From NCBI GenBank assembly GCA_006384855.1, contig VCJN01003259.1:1-64000 (forward strand): 64,000 bases of DNA, read 5' to 3'. This DNA comes from Tetraselmis striata. Taxonomy: Eukaryota > Chlorophyta > Chlorodendrophyceae > Chlorodendrales > Chlorodendraceae. Below the pieces are notes generated by a model that saw only the letters and a program-made list of their open reading frames with translations, did not search any database and was not told the DNA's origin. The translations under genes were made by a program, and so were the position numbers. The number at the start of each line of letters is the position of its first letter. Within the stretch, counting starts at the first letter, position 1. Shown here one piece after another: positions 43,554-53,454 of this stretch.

Positions 43554-43895
43554 TGTAACAATCAAATAAGAAGGCATCGATCCGTCTCAAAATCACAACC
43601 ATACGCTTGCCACACGGCATCATTATATCGCACATCACAGTACTCGTAGTTTCAGATACACACCGCACTAATATTCGTACTTATTGTACTCGTAGTTGTC
43701 AAACTACCCCCCCCCCCCCCCCCCCCCCGGACATACATTACGCCGGTTGACATCATGATGGTTCGAAATGGTGACCTCTAGGTCCCCTTATCGAGAACTC
43801 GTGCTCCGATGACCATCGTAACAATCGCAGCGCGGCATGGATCCGTCTCAAAAGCACAACGCCTGCCAAACGGCAGCATTTTATCGCACATCATA
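43554..43895. repeat. Direct repeat pair left of the inverted-repeat unit
   Basis: 43554-43640 and 43816-43895 share GTAACAATC, GATCCGTCTCAAAA-CACAAC, GCC-AACGGCA-CATT and ATCGCACATCA blocks in the same orientation. A C run (about 43706-43729) lies between them. Confidence 0.7.
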
Positions 43896-44094
43896 TAGAG
43901 GAGTTCCACAATAATGTGCCCGTACATAATTACGGTGTTAAGCATTCGTACCCGTATTTTCGCTACGGAGAACCGCTCCGCCGCAGCCCAGGGCCAGCGC
44001 ACTGCGCTCGCGCAGTTGCATTGCTGACCGCCGTCGGCACATCGTCATTCCAACCCTAACCGCACCTGACCGCTCCGTGTTGGCCACCCACGAG

Positions 44095-44232
44095 ATGGGC
44101 ATCCCAGGTCTCCTTACCCTCGTTGACCCCATATGCGAGAAGACCAACTTGTATGCACTGGCCCGCGGGAGGCGTTTAGGCATTGACGGTCACGTTTGGA
44201 TGCACCAGTTGGGCTACCGCCACGCGCAATCC
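44095..44232 (+). pseudogene. XPG/EXO1-family N-terminal fragment
   Basis: ATG 44095 opens MGIPGLLTLVDPI, then GRRLGIDGHVWMHQLGYRHA. This matches the start of XPG/FEN1/EXO1 structure-specific nucleases (MGI-GLL, then G-x-x-x-x-x-D-x-x-x-W-x-H), including the first metal-binding Asp. Similarity stops after about 45 residues. What follows, although open to 44457, is antisense to another ORF and not nuclease-like. The I-domain and the other acidic residues are absent, so it cannot be an active nuclease. It is a fragment inside the inverted-repeat unit. Confidence 0.6.
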
Positions 44233-44478
44233 ATTGTCCGCGAAGTGGGAGGTGTGTACCTTGTAGCTCCTAGGGTTCTTGAGCACCTTGTCGCGGTAAG
44301 TTGGGTCATTGAAGACGAGGATGTCGACGACCTTCCGGTAGTGGTATGGGTCACGTGCGAGCGTGTCCATGCCATGCGCATTCTTGGTGACCGGTTTGCG
44401 ACAGTTCGGGTGGTTGCAGACGCAGTATTCCCCGCGTGCATCTTTCGGGGTGGGTAGCGGAGTGTTTTGCGTCGACAT
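44176..44478 (-). CDS. THAP-like zinc-finger ORF (tentative)
   Basis: From a minus-strand ATG at 44478 (MSTQNTPLPTPKDARG) the ORF reads YCVCNHPNCRKP, then YHYRKVVDIL and YKVHTSHF. The pattern Cys ... Cys, about 50 residues, then His-x-x-x-His-Phe resembles the C2CH THAP DNA-binding fold, with His replacing the third Cys (usual motif C-S-x-H-F). THAP domains are common in transposases and their domesticated relatives. The last 19 residues are antisense to the XPG fragment. The frame is open upstream to 44775, through the inverted repeat. The assignment rests on eye matching only. Confidence 0.3.
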   Translation of the reverse strand: MSTQNTPLPTPKDARGEYCVCNHPNCRKPVTKNAHGMDTLARDPYHYRKVVDILVFNDPTYRDKVLKNPRSYKVHTSHFADNGLRVAVAQLVHPNVTVNA

Positions 44479-44779
44479 GATGTGGGTATGAGAGGTAGGA
44501 GATGACGATGTGGTGACTGGCGACAAGATGTCTGAGCAATGTGGGAGCGACCGAGTCAACAATTCTGCGCGGGCGCGGTGCGCTGGCCCTGGGCTGCGGC
44601 GGAGCGGTTCTCCGTAGCGAAAATACGGGTACGAATGCTTAACACCGTAATTCTGTACGGGCACCTTATTGTGGAACTCCTCTATATTCGTAGTCTCATG
44701 TACACGTGTACTAATACTTCTACACATCGTACTTGTACTAACCCGCAGCATATCGTACTCGTAATTGTTACACATTGAT

Positions 44780-47338
44780 GTTCAGCCATTATTATCATCG
44801 CCATAGGGTTTAAATACGTCCTTTCGGCCTAGCAAATGTCCTACACTAGTGGCATTTCGCGACATCGAGCGTTTCCGACAGTACCCCCGCATCAACTGGC
44901 TGGGATTATTGGTGTCATGCACATGCCAATGCGCATGAAATTCAAATTTAAATTGATTGCAACGTGCCAGCCTCGTGTTCAACATCGATCGTACTGAGTT
45001 GTTCTTAGGGCATGCTATTTCTGATCACAGTAAAGAACACATTGCAGCTCAAGCTATCGACCATCATGTTTTGTTTCCAACCCCGCCTCCTTCCATCACG
45101 TGATCATTAGCTGTGTTATTTTCCGGATAGCCTCGGGCAGTCGCCAAGACGAGCGACCGCCGGTAATTGGCAGTAGGGGGAATACCAATGCATCACTCGC
45201 CCCGTCCCCGTGTAGAATGTGTTCATGCACCGGCCCTGCGCAGTTTTCGGTCGCCGTGCTGCGTCTTAGCTCCACATGCCGTCGTAGCTGAAAATAATCC
45301 GCAGGTCGCGGCGCTGATCGCCCCGCATCACCGGTTGTGGCGATCCGCCGCGATCCGCCGCTGTTGCCTCCATCGCGCCCGCCCAAGCTCTTCGCGGTAG
45401 GGTGTCATCCGAGGAGGGCCAGAGGGGAAAGGCGGGCACCAAGCCACCCCCCAAGAAGCAATCGATACCTAGAGCTTGTAGTCCCATTTCAATGCCGTGC
45501 GTGGATGGTCACATGGCGGATAGTTATTATATACAAGGGCGATGTGGTATGAGTACGGGGGCATTGATGTCCCATGTTCTTTGTATGCACAAGCATGGTG
45601 CCGTATACATGGCATTTTATGGTTTGAAGCGCTAGCGCCAGAAGCTCGGTATCGCCTAAATGAAAGTGCTATTAACGGCAACGGCCACCGCATGGCAATA
45701 TCGGGTGTATCGCGCTATCGCGGTATTTTCGCCAGCGCAAGCCGTAGTGCCGCACGATCGTGAGAAACATTCATGCCCGCACGTACGGCCGATGTAGCTG
45801 TGCATGGCGATCGAATTCGCAAACCCCATACTTATTTGTTTATTTTGCTGCCGATTACTCGGTTCCTGAGGACACCGATTACTGTCCCGGGCATGCCGGC
45901 GCAAAGTATTGATTACAATGACTATTGTGCTAAGTATAACTCAGGTACAGTCCGCAGCACTCGTTTGCGCACAAGCACGAAGTCCGGGAGGACGGATCGA
46001 TCACCGGATGGCGGTTGCGGGCGAGCTCGTCAACTTGCGCGAAGTCTGTGTGGAAATGCTGCGGGCTAGTGAGGAGCTAGGCAGGCGACGGATACGTTAG
46101 TACGTCGGAACCAGCGTGTAGTGTGGGGAGAGGGGTGGGATAGGGCTCTTCCACGCGTGCAACACATAATGGGGAGTGTGCCGATGGTGCGGTATATTGC
46201 CGAAACGCGGCATTGCAACTTCCGTCGCAAGCTTAGGTAGCCAAAGGGAGGGGGCTCGTTGCCGACAAAGGAAAATAGGGCTGCAGTGTTGGATACTCAA
46301 AGACACGGGATAGTTAAGCGGTGCTCGAGTAGTGGGATGTTGCGTTGCATGTCCGCGTTGATGGGGTTGTTCGTCGGTGGAATGCAAGGAGGGGAGGGGG
46401 GTTCAACAGCGAGTTGCATGGCACCGTAGTGGTGTGCTCACATGACGTCCCAACGCACTACTCACGTCGGCACGATGTATTCAGGAATGTGGACTACGGT
46501 GTGCGGGTTCCCGCCGCCATTGACCCGCGCCGGAAGTCCGCGTGCATGCGCAGAGCATGGTGGGTGCTCGTGAGGGTTGACGCGGTTGTTGATCACGTAG
46601 GGTTAAAGGTCCCACCAAGAGTGTGGTGCGGAAGCTTATACGGGTGGACATACACGCACAATTGGGTTCGGGTGATGAAGATTTATTTACCGGCTGCTCA
46701 CCTTTGTCGCAAATCGCCACAAGGCGTGTCAGACCGTGGGTATACGATGGTTATTGGCGCGCTTGCTTGCGGAACTCGAGCCGGCGGGTCAATACTGGTC
46801 AGCGCATGCTCCGGAGGCTTGACCCTGGTCCCGCCTCGGCCGGACCGCCGGCGCAACCAGATGACGCGAAGATACCATGGATTAAAGTAATGTGTACTGC
46901 TAACAACCGGTGTCCTCTATATAATCTAATTACGATTCTCCATATTTATACTTATTTACGACCCCGATGCTACGGCCATAGGGCTACAACAGGTGTGCTA
47001 AATTGCAGACGTACGACTCGTAGAAAACCGACCGCTATTGAAAAAGTATAGGAGATCAATTCATCAGCACAAGCCGCCTTTTAACATAAGCGGCCCGCGC
47101 CGAAACTCGGATGAGACGGGATGGACATAGAGGGCTGAAGTTTTTAATTACCCGGGTACGCTACAGGTAGTCTCCGAAACCAGCAAACGCCTGGGGGCCC
47201 ATAGTCTGAGCAGACGACACGCTATGACACACCGCCGGCTCCGAAACCAACACGGTTGCTCTACAGGTACCTGATGTGCAGCACCAAACAACACACATCG
47301 AGCAGCAGCAGATATGGTTGTGCTGCTGTGTATACTTG
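44780..47338. other. Gene-poor spacer with unassigned ORFs
   Basis: The longest ORF (46345-46890 plus, 181 codons) is cysteine- and arginine-rich and shows no domain. Minus-strand ORFs overlap it (46097-46387, 46481-46720). Nothing can be assigned. The DNA mixes AT-rich and GC-rich patches, as expected for decayed transposons. Confidence 0.4.
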
Positions 47339-47372
47339 AGTGAGGGTATAGGATATATCCTATACCCTCACT
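47339..47372. repeat. 34-bp perfect palindrome
   Basis: AGTGAGGGTATAGGATA is followed immediately by its exact reverse complement, with no spacer. It lies about 380 bases upstream of the PAP2_C gene start, so it could be a cruciform site or a dimeric protein-binding site. Confidence 0.95.
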
Positions 47373-47754
47373 ACTTGCAAAGAGCGGGACTAATCCGTAC
47401 ATCAAGCGAGAGGGCACGACGCGGGAGCGCGGTGGGGCGGCGGACGTAGCGACTAGCAAGTATCTCCATACATGTATGCAGCAGGTATCTCGTCCCGGGA
47501 GCTGATAGTCCCACGAGCAGCAGCAGTAGCGGGCGGGGTCGAAATCGCTACAGGCGAGTATTTAATTAAACTGCTGCTGATATATATAACAGAGTCGCTG
47601 CAGCTACTCGCGCCACTACCACTACTCACCCTTAGCACTTCCCAGTTGCTAACCCAGCACTCGACTTGCCAGACGTTTGCTACCTGCTCCTTGCCCCAGG
47701 GTAGCCGTCACAACGACTATCGGCCATTTGTAGCCGGACGTCTCAGGGTGCAGG

Positions 47755-50743
47755 ATGGCGACGGCTACCAGCCGGCGGAAGGCTGCGCGGGCCGCCCTCG
47801 CGACAGGATTGCTCCGCGAAGACTCGCTGAGAACATCTTCGCCGCGGCTGTCACCGCGCCGCGATGGGCTGGCTGCCTTCATCTGCGGACTGCTGCTCAT
47901 CTACCGCCCGTTTCGAGCGCTTTTTCCAACGTGGCTGCTTCGAGTCGCTCTGCTACCAGGTGCATTCTCCCCCGCATGGCCGCGCACCCCGCAACACCAA
48001 GCAGGTCGAATTTGCGACAGCAAAAAGAAGCGCATCCCGCGTGTGCTCGCCCATATATCATCGCAGCAGCGAGTCTGCCCCCACGACTACCCGCAGCACG
48101 TCTGTGCAAGGTCACTGGCGGTCACGATGGTCCGCTGAGGATGTATTTATGCGGCAGTGGCGTATCCTCCCCAGGACGGGCTGCCCTTGATGGCGCTGAC
48201 CTGTCTGTTTGCCCGCCTCGTCCCAGGCGTCATCCACCTCGGCTGGAAGCTGTGGCGGTTCCCGCGCTGGGGCGACGAGAACAAGCACGTGCCGCGGTTT
48301 CTCCTGTGCGCAGCCGCTCTGACTGTACAGATGTTTCTTGAGCTGCTGCTCATCTGGTGCGCCGCATCATGCCCCCCCCCCCCCCCCCCCCCCCCCACCC
48401 CACCCCACCCCACCCCCCCAGGGTCCCCCATCCCTGCTCCCCCCGCGCTACCGGCCTCCCCCTCTTTGGGAAATGGCGAACTGCTGCCCCTGCCTGGGCT
48501 ACTAGCCTCACCAAGAAGCATTGATTCCTGAGACTGGCCGCTGGTTCTCAGGCTGGCGGCAGTGAGCGACCAAGCCAAGTACAGCACCGCTCCCGGGCTC
48601 CAGGACAACGTGGACATCGCGCTGGGCTGGCTGGCGGAGCGCAGCCCGCTGTGGCGCGCCGTCATCCGCGCGCACTGGTTGGACTCGCTGTCCTTCTTGC
48701 TGGTGTTCCTGGCCACCTTGCTGTCGCCGCTCTGGGACCAGGCAAGGCCCGCAGCCCTTCCCTTTGCTTCGGCCCCAACATTACCCACACCAAGGCAGTC
48801 AGCGATGAGAAGGGCAGCCACGCGCCGGCCTGCCCGCACATCCCCGCGACGCTGGCAGCGGCAGCGGCGCCCCTGAGCTGCCCCCCCCCCCCCCCCCCCC
48901 CGCCCACCCACCATCAACACCCCGGCCGCGCCACTGCTGGCCAGGTGCCCTTCTCCGGCTTCGCCATGGCCTCGCGCATGCTGCTGACGATTGCGGTCAG
49001 CCGGATGCTGCGCTGCGCCTGCTTCATGGCAACCATCCTGCCCAACCCGAGGCCCGACTGCTATAGGTTGCCACACCCCCCCACCTGCTTACCCGCACTG
49101 CCGCCGACCCGCATGTTTTCAATCGGGCCAACAAGGGGACGAGCAGGGGGATTGATGGGGCATGGCAGGTGGTGGTGGTGGTGGTGGTCGGGGGGGGGGG
49201 GGGGGGGGGGGCTGTCACCCTCAGATACCTCGCCCGCAGTTGGATGCCTCACGGGACTGAGGATTATGAGCAGGCTGATTAACGCACGAGGCTTGCAGCT
49301 GCGGCCCCGCGAGCCTCTGAGCAGATGCGCTGGTCGCTGCGTGTCCGGCACCCGCAGGCGCAAGTTCCCGCCGGTGCCCGGTACGACGTGGGAGACGCTG
49401 ACATACCCCTTCAGCCACGTCTCCTTCGCGGGAGGCTGCAACGACCTCATATTCAGGCGCGCCCTGGCCCACTGTAACATTCTCGGCTTTTTCAGAGAAC
49501 CACTCGCGGCATCCCCCCCCCCCCCCCCCCCCTCCCCCCTCTTCTCACCCGCGGCGTGTCCGAACCCTACGACCCCCCCCCCCCTCCTCCCCCCCGGGAG
49601 GCCCACCCTCGCCAGCCCTCTTCCAGCCCGCGGGTAATCCTGTCGTTGGCTTTTATCTCGTCACCGCTTCCGGCCTCGCGCGCCGGCGTGATCATAGCCC
49701 ACCCTAACGTTTTTTCCGGCTATGTTCCATGCCCTGTGTTCCTGCCGCCAGCAGCCGTCCCGTCCCATCCCCTCCCATCCTGTGCACGGGCACTTGCACG
49801 GTTTAGCCCTCTTGCCTGGCGACAGGAAGCACCCCGTACCGCCCCCCGGCGAGGCGAGCCCCTCGATTTGCAGCCCCCCCCCCCCCCCCCCCCTCTCCCC
49901 CAACACCTCCACCTGCACCCCCGCCACCCCCGGCCGAGCTATCCGGGCGCTGATGGGGCCTGGCTGCGGCGTCCTGCAGCGGGCACTGTGGCTTCTGGAC
50001 CACCTCCCTCCTGGTGCTTCACGCCTACTACCCCGGCCACCCAGGTTCCCCCCCCCCCCCCCCCCCCGCCCCCCCGGTTATGTATGCTCGTATGATGACC
50101 GCTGTAGAGGTAGCTTGGCATTGTGGTGGGCGCGGTAGGTCACTCGGCCCGAGCACGGCATTGGTATCGCTGGGCCAGCCGACCTCCCACAGCCACGTGG
50201 CGCCCGGCGGTCCGGCTGCTTGAGACACCGCAGCTTTGACAGCCGCGGCCACGTTGTCACCGAGCCGCTCCCGCGCTGCCTTCCCGGAGTCCGCCTGCAT
50301 GCCATGCCATGCCCACTTGCTCGACAGTGCCATCCGAGCCTGATGGAGGCGGTGTGTGGCCGTGTGCAAGGGCGCCGGCCAGCCCCCCCCTCCCCCCCCC
50401 CCCCCCCCAACCGGGTCAGCACCTCTCTGAGCCCCCTCCGCCTTTCCCTCCATCCCCGCTCCGGTGGACCCCCGCAGGCTGCTTGCTGCTGCTGGGCGCC
50501 GGGCTGGTGCAGACAGCCGCGCGCGACGTGGTGGAGCACTACCACTACTCGGTGGACATGATCCTGGGCGTCTTCTGCACCTGGGCCGTGTGGCGCTGGC
50601 TGGAGCCGCTCTACCCGCCGGAGGCCTCGCGGCTCCACCCGCGCCCGCCCGGCTTCCCGCCCGACCCGCGCCACCCGGGCGTCATGCTGCTGGCGGGCGC
50701 CGCGGTTGCCGGCGGCCTTGCGATCATCATCGGCCTGGACTGA
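47755..50743 (+). CDS. Sphingomyelin / inositol-phosphorylceramide synthase-like enzyme (PAP2_C)
   Basis: An integral membrane head-group transferase of the sphingomyelin-synthase-related family, expected to transfer a phospho-head group onto ceramide or a related lipid in Golgi or plasma membrane. Exons: 47755-47959, 48158 (or 48175)-48356, 48552-48741, 48945-49066, 49358-49456, 49980-50044, 50478-50743. Two introns begin with GC rather than GT (CAG|GCAAGG at 48742, CAG|GCGCGC at 49457). The second splits the catalytic motif, restored on splicing as CNDLIFSGHCGFW. The second catalytic block, HYHYSVDMILG, supplies the other His and the Asp. FMATILPNP and several hydrophobic helices fit the six-helix fold. 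The N-terminus is basic and has no SAM domain. Donor lipid specificity cannot be read from the sequence. Introns carry long C or G runs. Confidence 0.85.
48369..50400. repeat. Cluster of homopolymeric C/G tracts in PAP2_C introns
   Basis: C runs start near 48370, 48882, 49509, 49574, 49876, 50049 and 50384, and a G run near 49189. All lie in inferred introns, several close upstream of an acceptor where a pyrimidine tract is expected. The G run shows orientation is not fixed. Confidence 0.8.
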
Positions 50744-51484
50744 TGCCGTGCTGCGCCGGTCGGGGCGTGGTGGTCGACATTCTTCCTCCTCACCAACCGG
50801 CCGGCGGCGACTGAGATCTTGCGGGCTGGGTGCGGCCGGCCACCTGTGCCGATCCTGCCACTGGGCACGCAGCATGGCGCGCATCTCATCGCGTGATCGC
50901 GACGCACCGCCATCCGACCAACGCTCGGCAGGAGGCCAGCAGCTCACGCGAGGCCCGGCAGCACATCGCACCGGGGGGCTGTCGGATTTGTTGCTAAACC
51001 CCCCCCCCCCCCCCCCCGCCAAGTTCCCCTCCGCCTGGCACCCTTGAAGCCGCGGGTCATGCAGGCAGGGAGGTGACGAGAAATTTGAAATTTGATACCC
51101 CGCTAGTCTCGGAGACCCCCGCAAGAGAAAGGGGAGAGGGCGGGACGCCCAGGCTGCCTCAGTCCGCCTATTTCTGCCCTGCGGGACATGCCACACCAAA
51201 GGGAATGGGCTGCAACAAGGCGCCGTCCTAGCTGGATGCCTGCCCGGGGCGAAGACTGCCACCAGCGGGATCCGCTACCGGAGGCCGCCTGGAGCCCTAA
51301 ACTTGTAGCGCGCGTGGAGGAGAAACACGAGGTGCTGGAGTGAGATAGGGGATACAGGATGAGGAAGGTTGCCTGGGGCCGGGAACACAGCGGTGCAGGA
51401 GGGGCTTGGCCCACGAGGAATCACTGTGCTGGCTGCTTGTAGGGGAAGAATCGGGACCTGGCCTTCATAGGACCCCATGCTACG

Positions 51485-51575
51485 TGCAATGCCACCGCAA
51501 GGGGGTAGCAGACCCTATGCGGGTTCGCGAGTGCCGGGTCGTATTAAGACAGCTGGCCTGGTTAGCACCCAAAAC
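51485..51575. repeat. Short dispersed repeat, partner of 37855-37935
   Basis: TATGCGGGTTCG and TAAGACAGCTGGCC blocks shared with 37.9 kb. CGGGTTCG is box B-like, so a pol III-derived origin is possible but unproven. Confidence 0.6.
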
Positions 51576-51964
51576 TAAAGGGTTGTCGACGTGCGGCATG
51601 CGTCGGCATGCTCCTGCCCCGGGGGGGGGGGGGGGGGTATAACCCTTACTGCTTGGGTGCTTCTGGAGCCACATGTAGGCCTCCAGAGGCAACTTCGCGG
51701 TGGGCGCACTCCTCACGCTGCACCGCCAACCGAGAGCTGCGCCGCGGGTAGCTTCCGCCGGCACTCCCGGCGCAGCAGCCCCCGTGCGCTTCCACTACGC
51801 CGTCCGCTTCCGTCATGCCCGCCAGGAACCAGTCCAACAACAGGTACATGCCGCGCGCAGCCTCCGTCGAGTCGGCGCCCCGCGTGCTTACGTGCAGTTG
51901 TAAAGCATTGAGTGCAGTGGAGTGCAGCGCGCGGAGGCACTCCGCCAGCTTACGATAAAGTTGT

Positions 51965-52045
51965 TACACATTTCAAATTAAACTTGCCTGCCAGTCTTCC
52001 AACGACACAGGCCAACTGTCTTATGGCCCGGCCCGCATAGGGTTG
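51965..52045. repeat. Short dispersed repeat, partner of 39530-39625
   Basis: CCAGTCTTCCAACGACACAGG and CTTATGGCCCGGCC blocks shared with 39.55 kb, preceded in both by AAATT-rich DNA. Confidence 0.65.
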
Positions 52046-52715
52046 TCTGTAGCCCGTAGCATGCAACCCTCTGAAGGCCGGGTGCGGTGGCGAGATATGG
52101 TACCCAAGGCAAAGCCATGCATAGGCGCCCTGCCTGGCAGGAAGGCAATGACATGGGCAGCGAAGGACATCCGGCGTTGCCGGCTTTAGAAAGCTGATAT
52201 CCAGGCTGCCGGAGCACGCGAATAGCCCTATTGAAGTACGTCAGAAAAAGCTCCGTGTATACGAATGTCGGTGCGGTTATACGAGGCTTGCCAGAGTGGA
52301 GCACTTTGCCCAAAAGTGTTTTGCATCGTGTGCCCTCGTAAACTGAAAGGGAGCAAAAAGGTGAAATGAACTACGTCTCTTCGTGTATGATAAAGCGTAT
52401 TTCCACATATCAGAAAAGGTTGAATCGTAGCTGTACGCGCACAATGTATGTGGCATTAAGTATGACTGCGTGGCGGATGCAACGCGAGGTGTGCGAGGCC
52501 GGTGATGTATCATGTGTATGCTTCCATGATTGGCCTGTGTGATGACACGGATGAATGTACTGAAATTGAATGGTGGGCATCGGTAGCTTTGCGCAGTGCG
52601 GTCGTGATATGGACGCATAGTGGCGTGTACATGCTTCAACGAAATGATAAAGCCAAGTTGTGTTCATGCTGTAGTGTTGGCGTTTTTCGTAATTTTGATT
52701 GGTGTATATATAGTT

Positions 52716-52800
52716 ACATGAGCTAGCTGCAAAAGGCGATCAGGAAACCACCAGAAAAGGCAATAGAGAACGTCCACTACAGCAATTGCGCGGTGGACGA
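52716..52800. repeat. Short dispersed repeat, member 3
   Basis: ACATGAGCTAGCTGCAAAAGG, AGGAAACCACC and AGAAAAGGCAATAG match members near 25.43 and 26.60 kb. Confidence 0.65.
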
Positions 52801-53454
52801 TTGGTGTACTGTATATATCGTCCGGCACATCGGAACAAGGCAGTCGCACCGTACGCGCACCGTTGGCGCCCCTGAATTGGTACCTGCTGGTCGGGTGGCA
52901 GTCACCGGTGGACCATTTCCAGAGCGACACCCGCACTCACTCACCCAGCACTCGCGCGCGTCCCTGAGCGGGAGGAGCGCCTAATCTCGCCGCGGTACAG
53001 GCAAGAGTAGGCACCTGAAGCGGTGTTCGGCGAATCTGAAGCGCTCGTTGTGGAGGTGAGACGTTCGCCGCAGCTGGGCGTGGTTCGCCTTCTGCCTTGC
53101 TGTCGTGGGGGAAGCGCCAAGTCCGATTCACTGCAGCAGGGGTCTACTCATGGCTTGTTCGCCCCATTCATTTGTGGGAGTACAGTACATGCAGTTTCAA
53201 CATGTAAAAAAGCTGCTGCGGTTTTTCTAATTAAAAGCCACCGTAGCCGCTTACTACGACAGTGTCTAAGGATTACGTGTCTATGCGGGATGAACCGTGA
53301 ATCCAGCACATACCACGGTGCGGGTGCTAGCGACTAATCAGGATTTTATATATTTGCACTGCTATGTGTAGTAGCAGCGACGATAAAGTATTCGCCAGTC
53401 CATATATATCCTGCTGCAACCGCGCACGGCGCTGGCCAGGGGCTCGGGGGTCCA

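Larger units (their letters stand above)
43890..44705. mobile_element. Inverted-repeat-flanked unit with captured gene fragments
   Basis: The segment 43890-44035 reappears in inverted orientation at about 44545-44700 and is nearly identical over most of that length: GGAGTTCCACAATAA, GGTGTTAAGCATTCG, CGTATTTTCGCTACGG and CCGCTCCGCCGCAGCCC are all matched. The 500-bp interior carries an XPG/EXO1-like N-terminal fragment on the plus strand and a THAP-like finger ORF on the minus strand, meeting tail to tail. Long inverted ends around host-gene fragments resemble Pack-type non-autonomous transposons. No clear target-site duplication was found, and the outer limits are uncertain. Confidence 0.6.
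50744..53454. other. Intergenic region between PAP2_C and VPS13 (convergent genes)
   Basis: The two genes end facing each other, so this holds both 3' regions. It contains a C run (about 51000-51017), a G run (about 51620-51637), and members of three dispersed repeat families (51485-51575, 51965-52045, 52716-52800). ORFs such as 51978-52313 minus are unassigned. Confidence 0.5.

Noticed and set aside
46345..46890. 181-codon ORF in the 46 kb desert
   Set aside because: No domain and overlapping antisense ORFs; could be transposon debris but cannot be supported.
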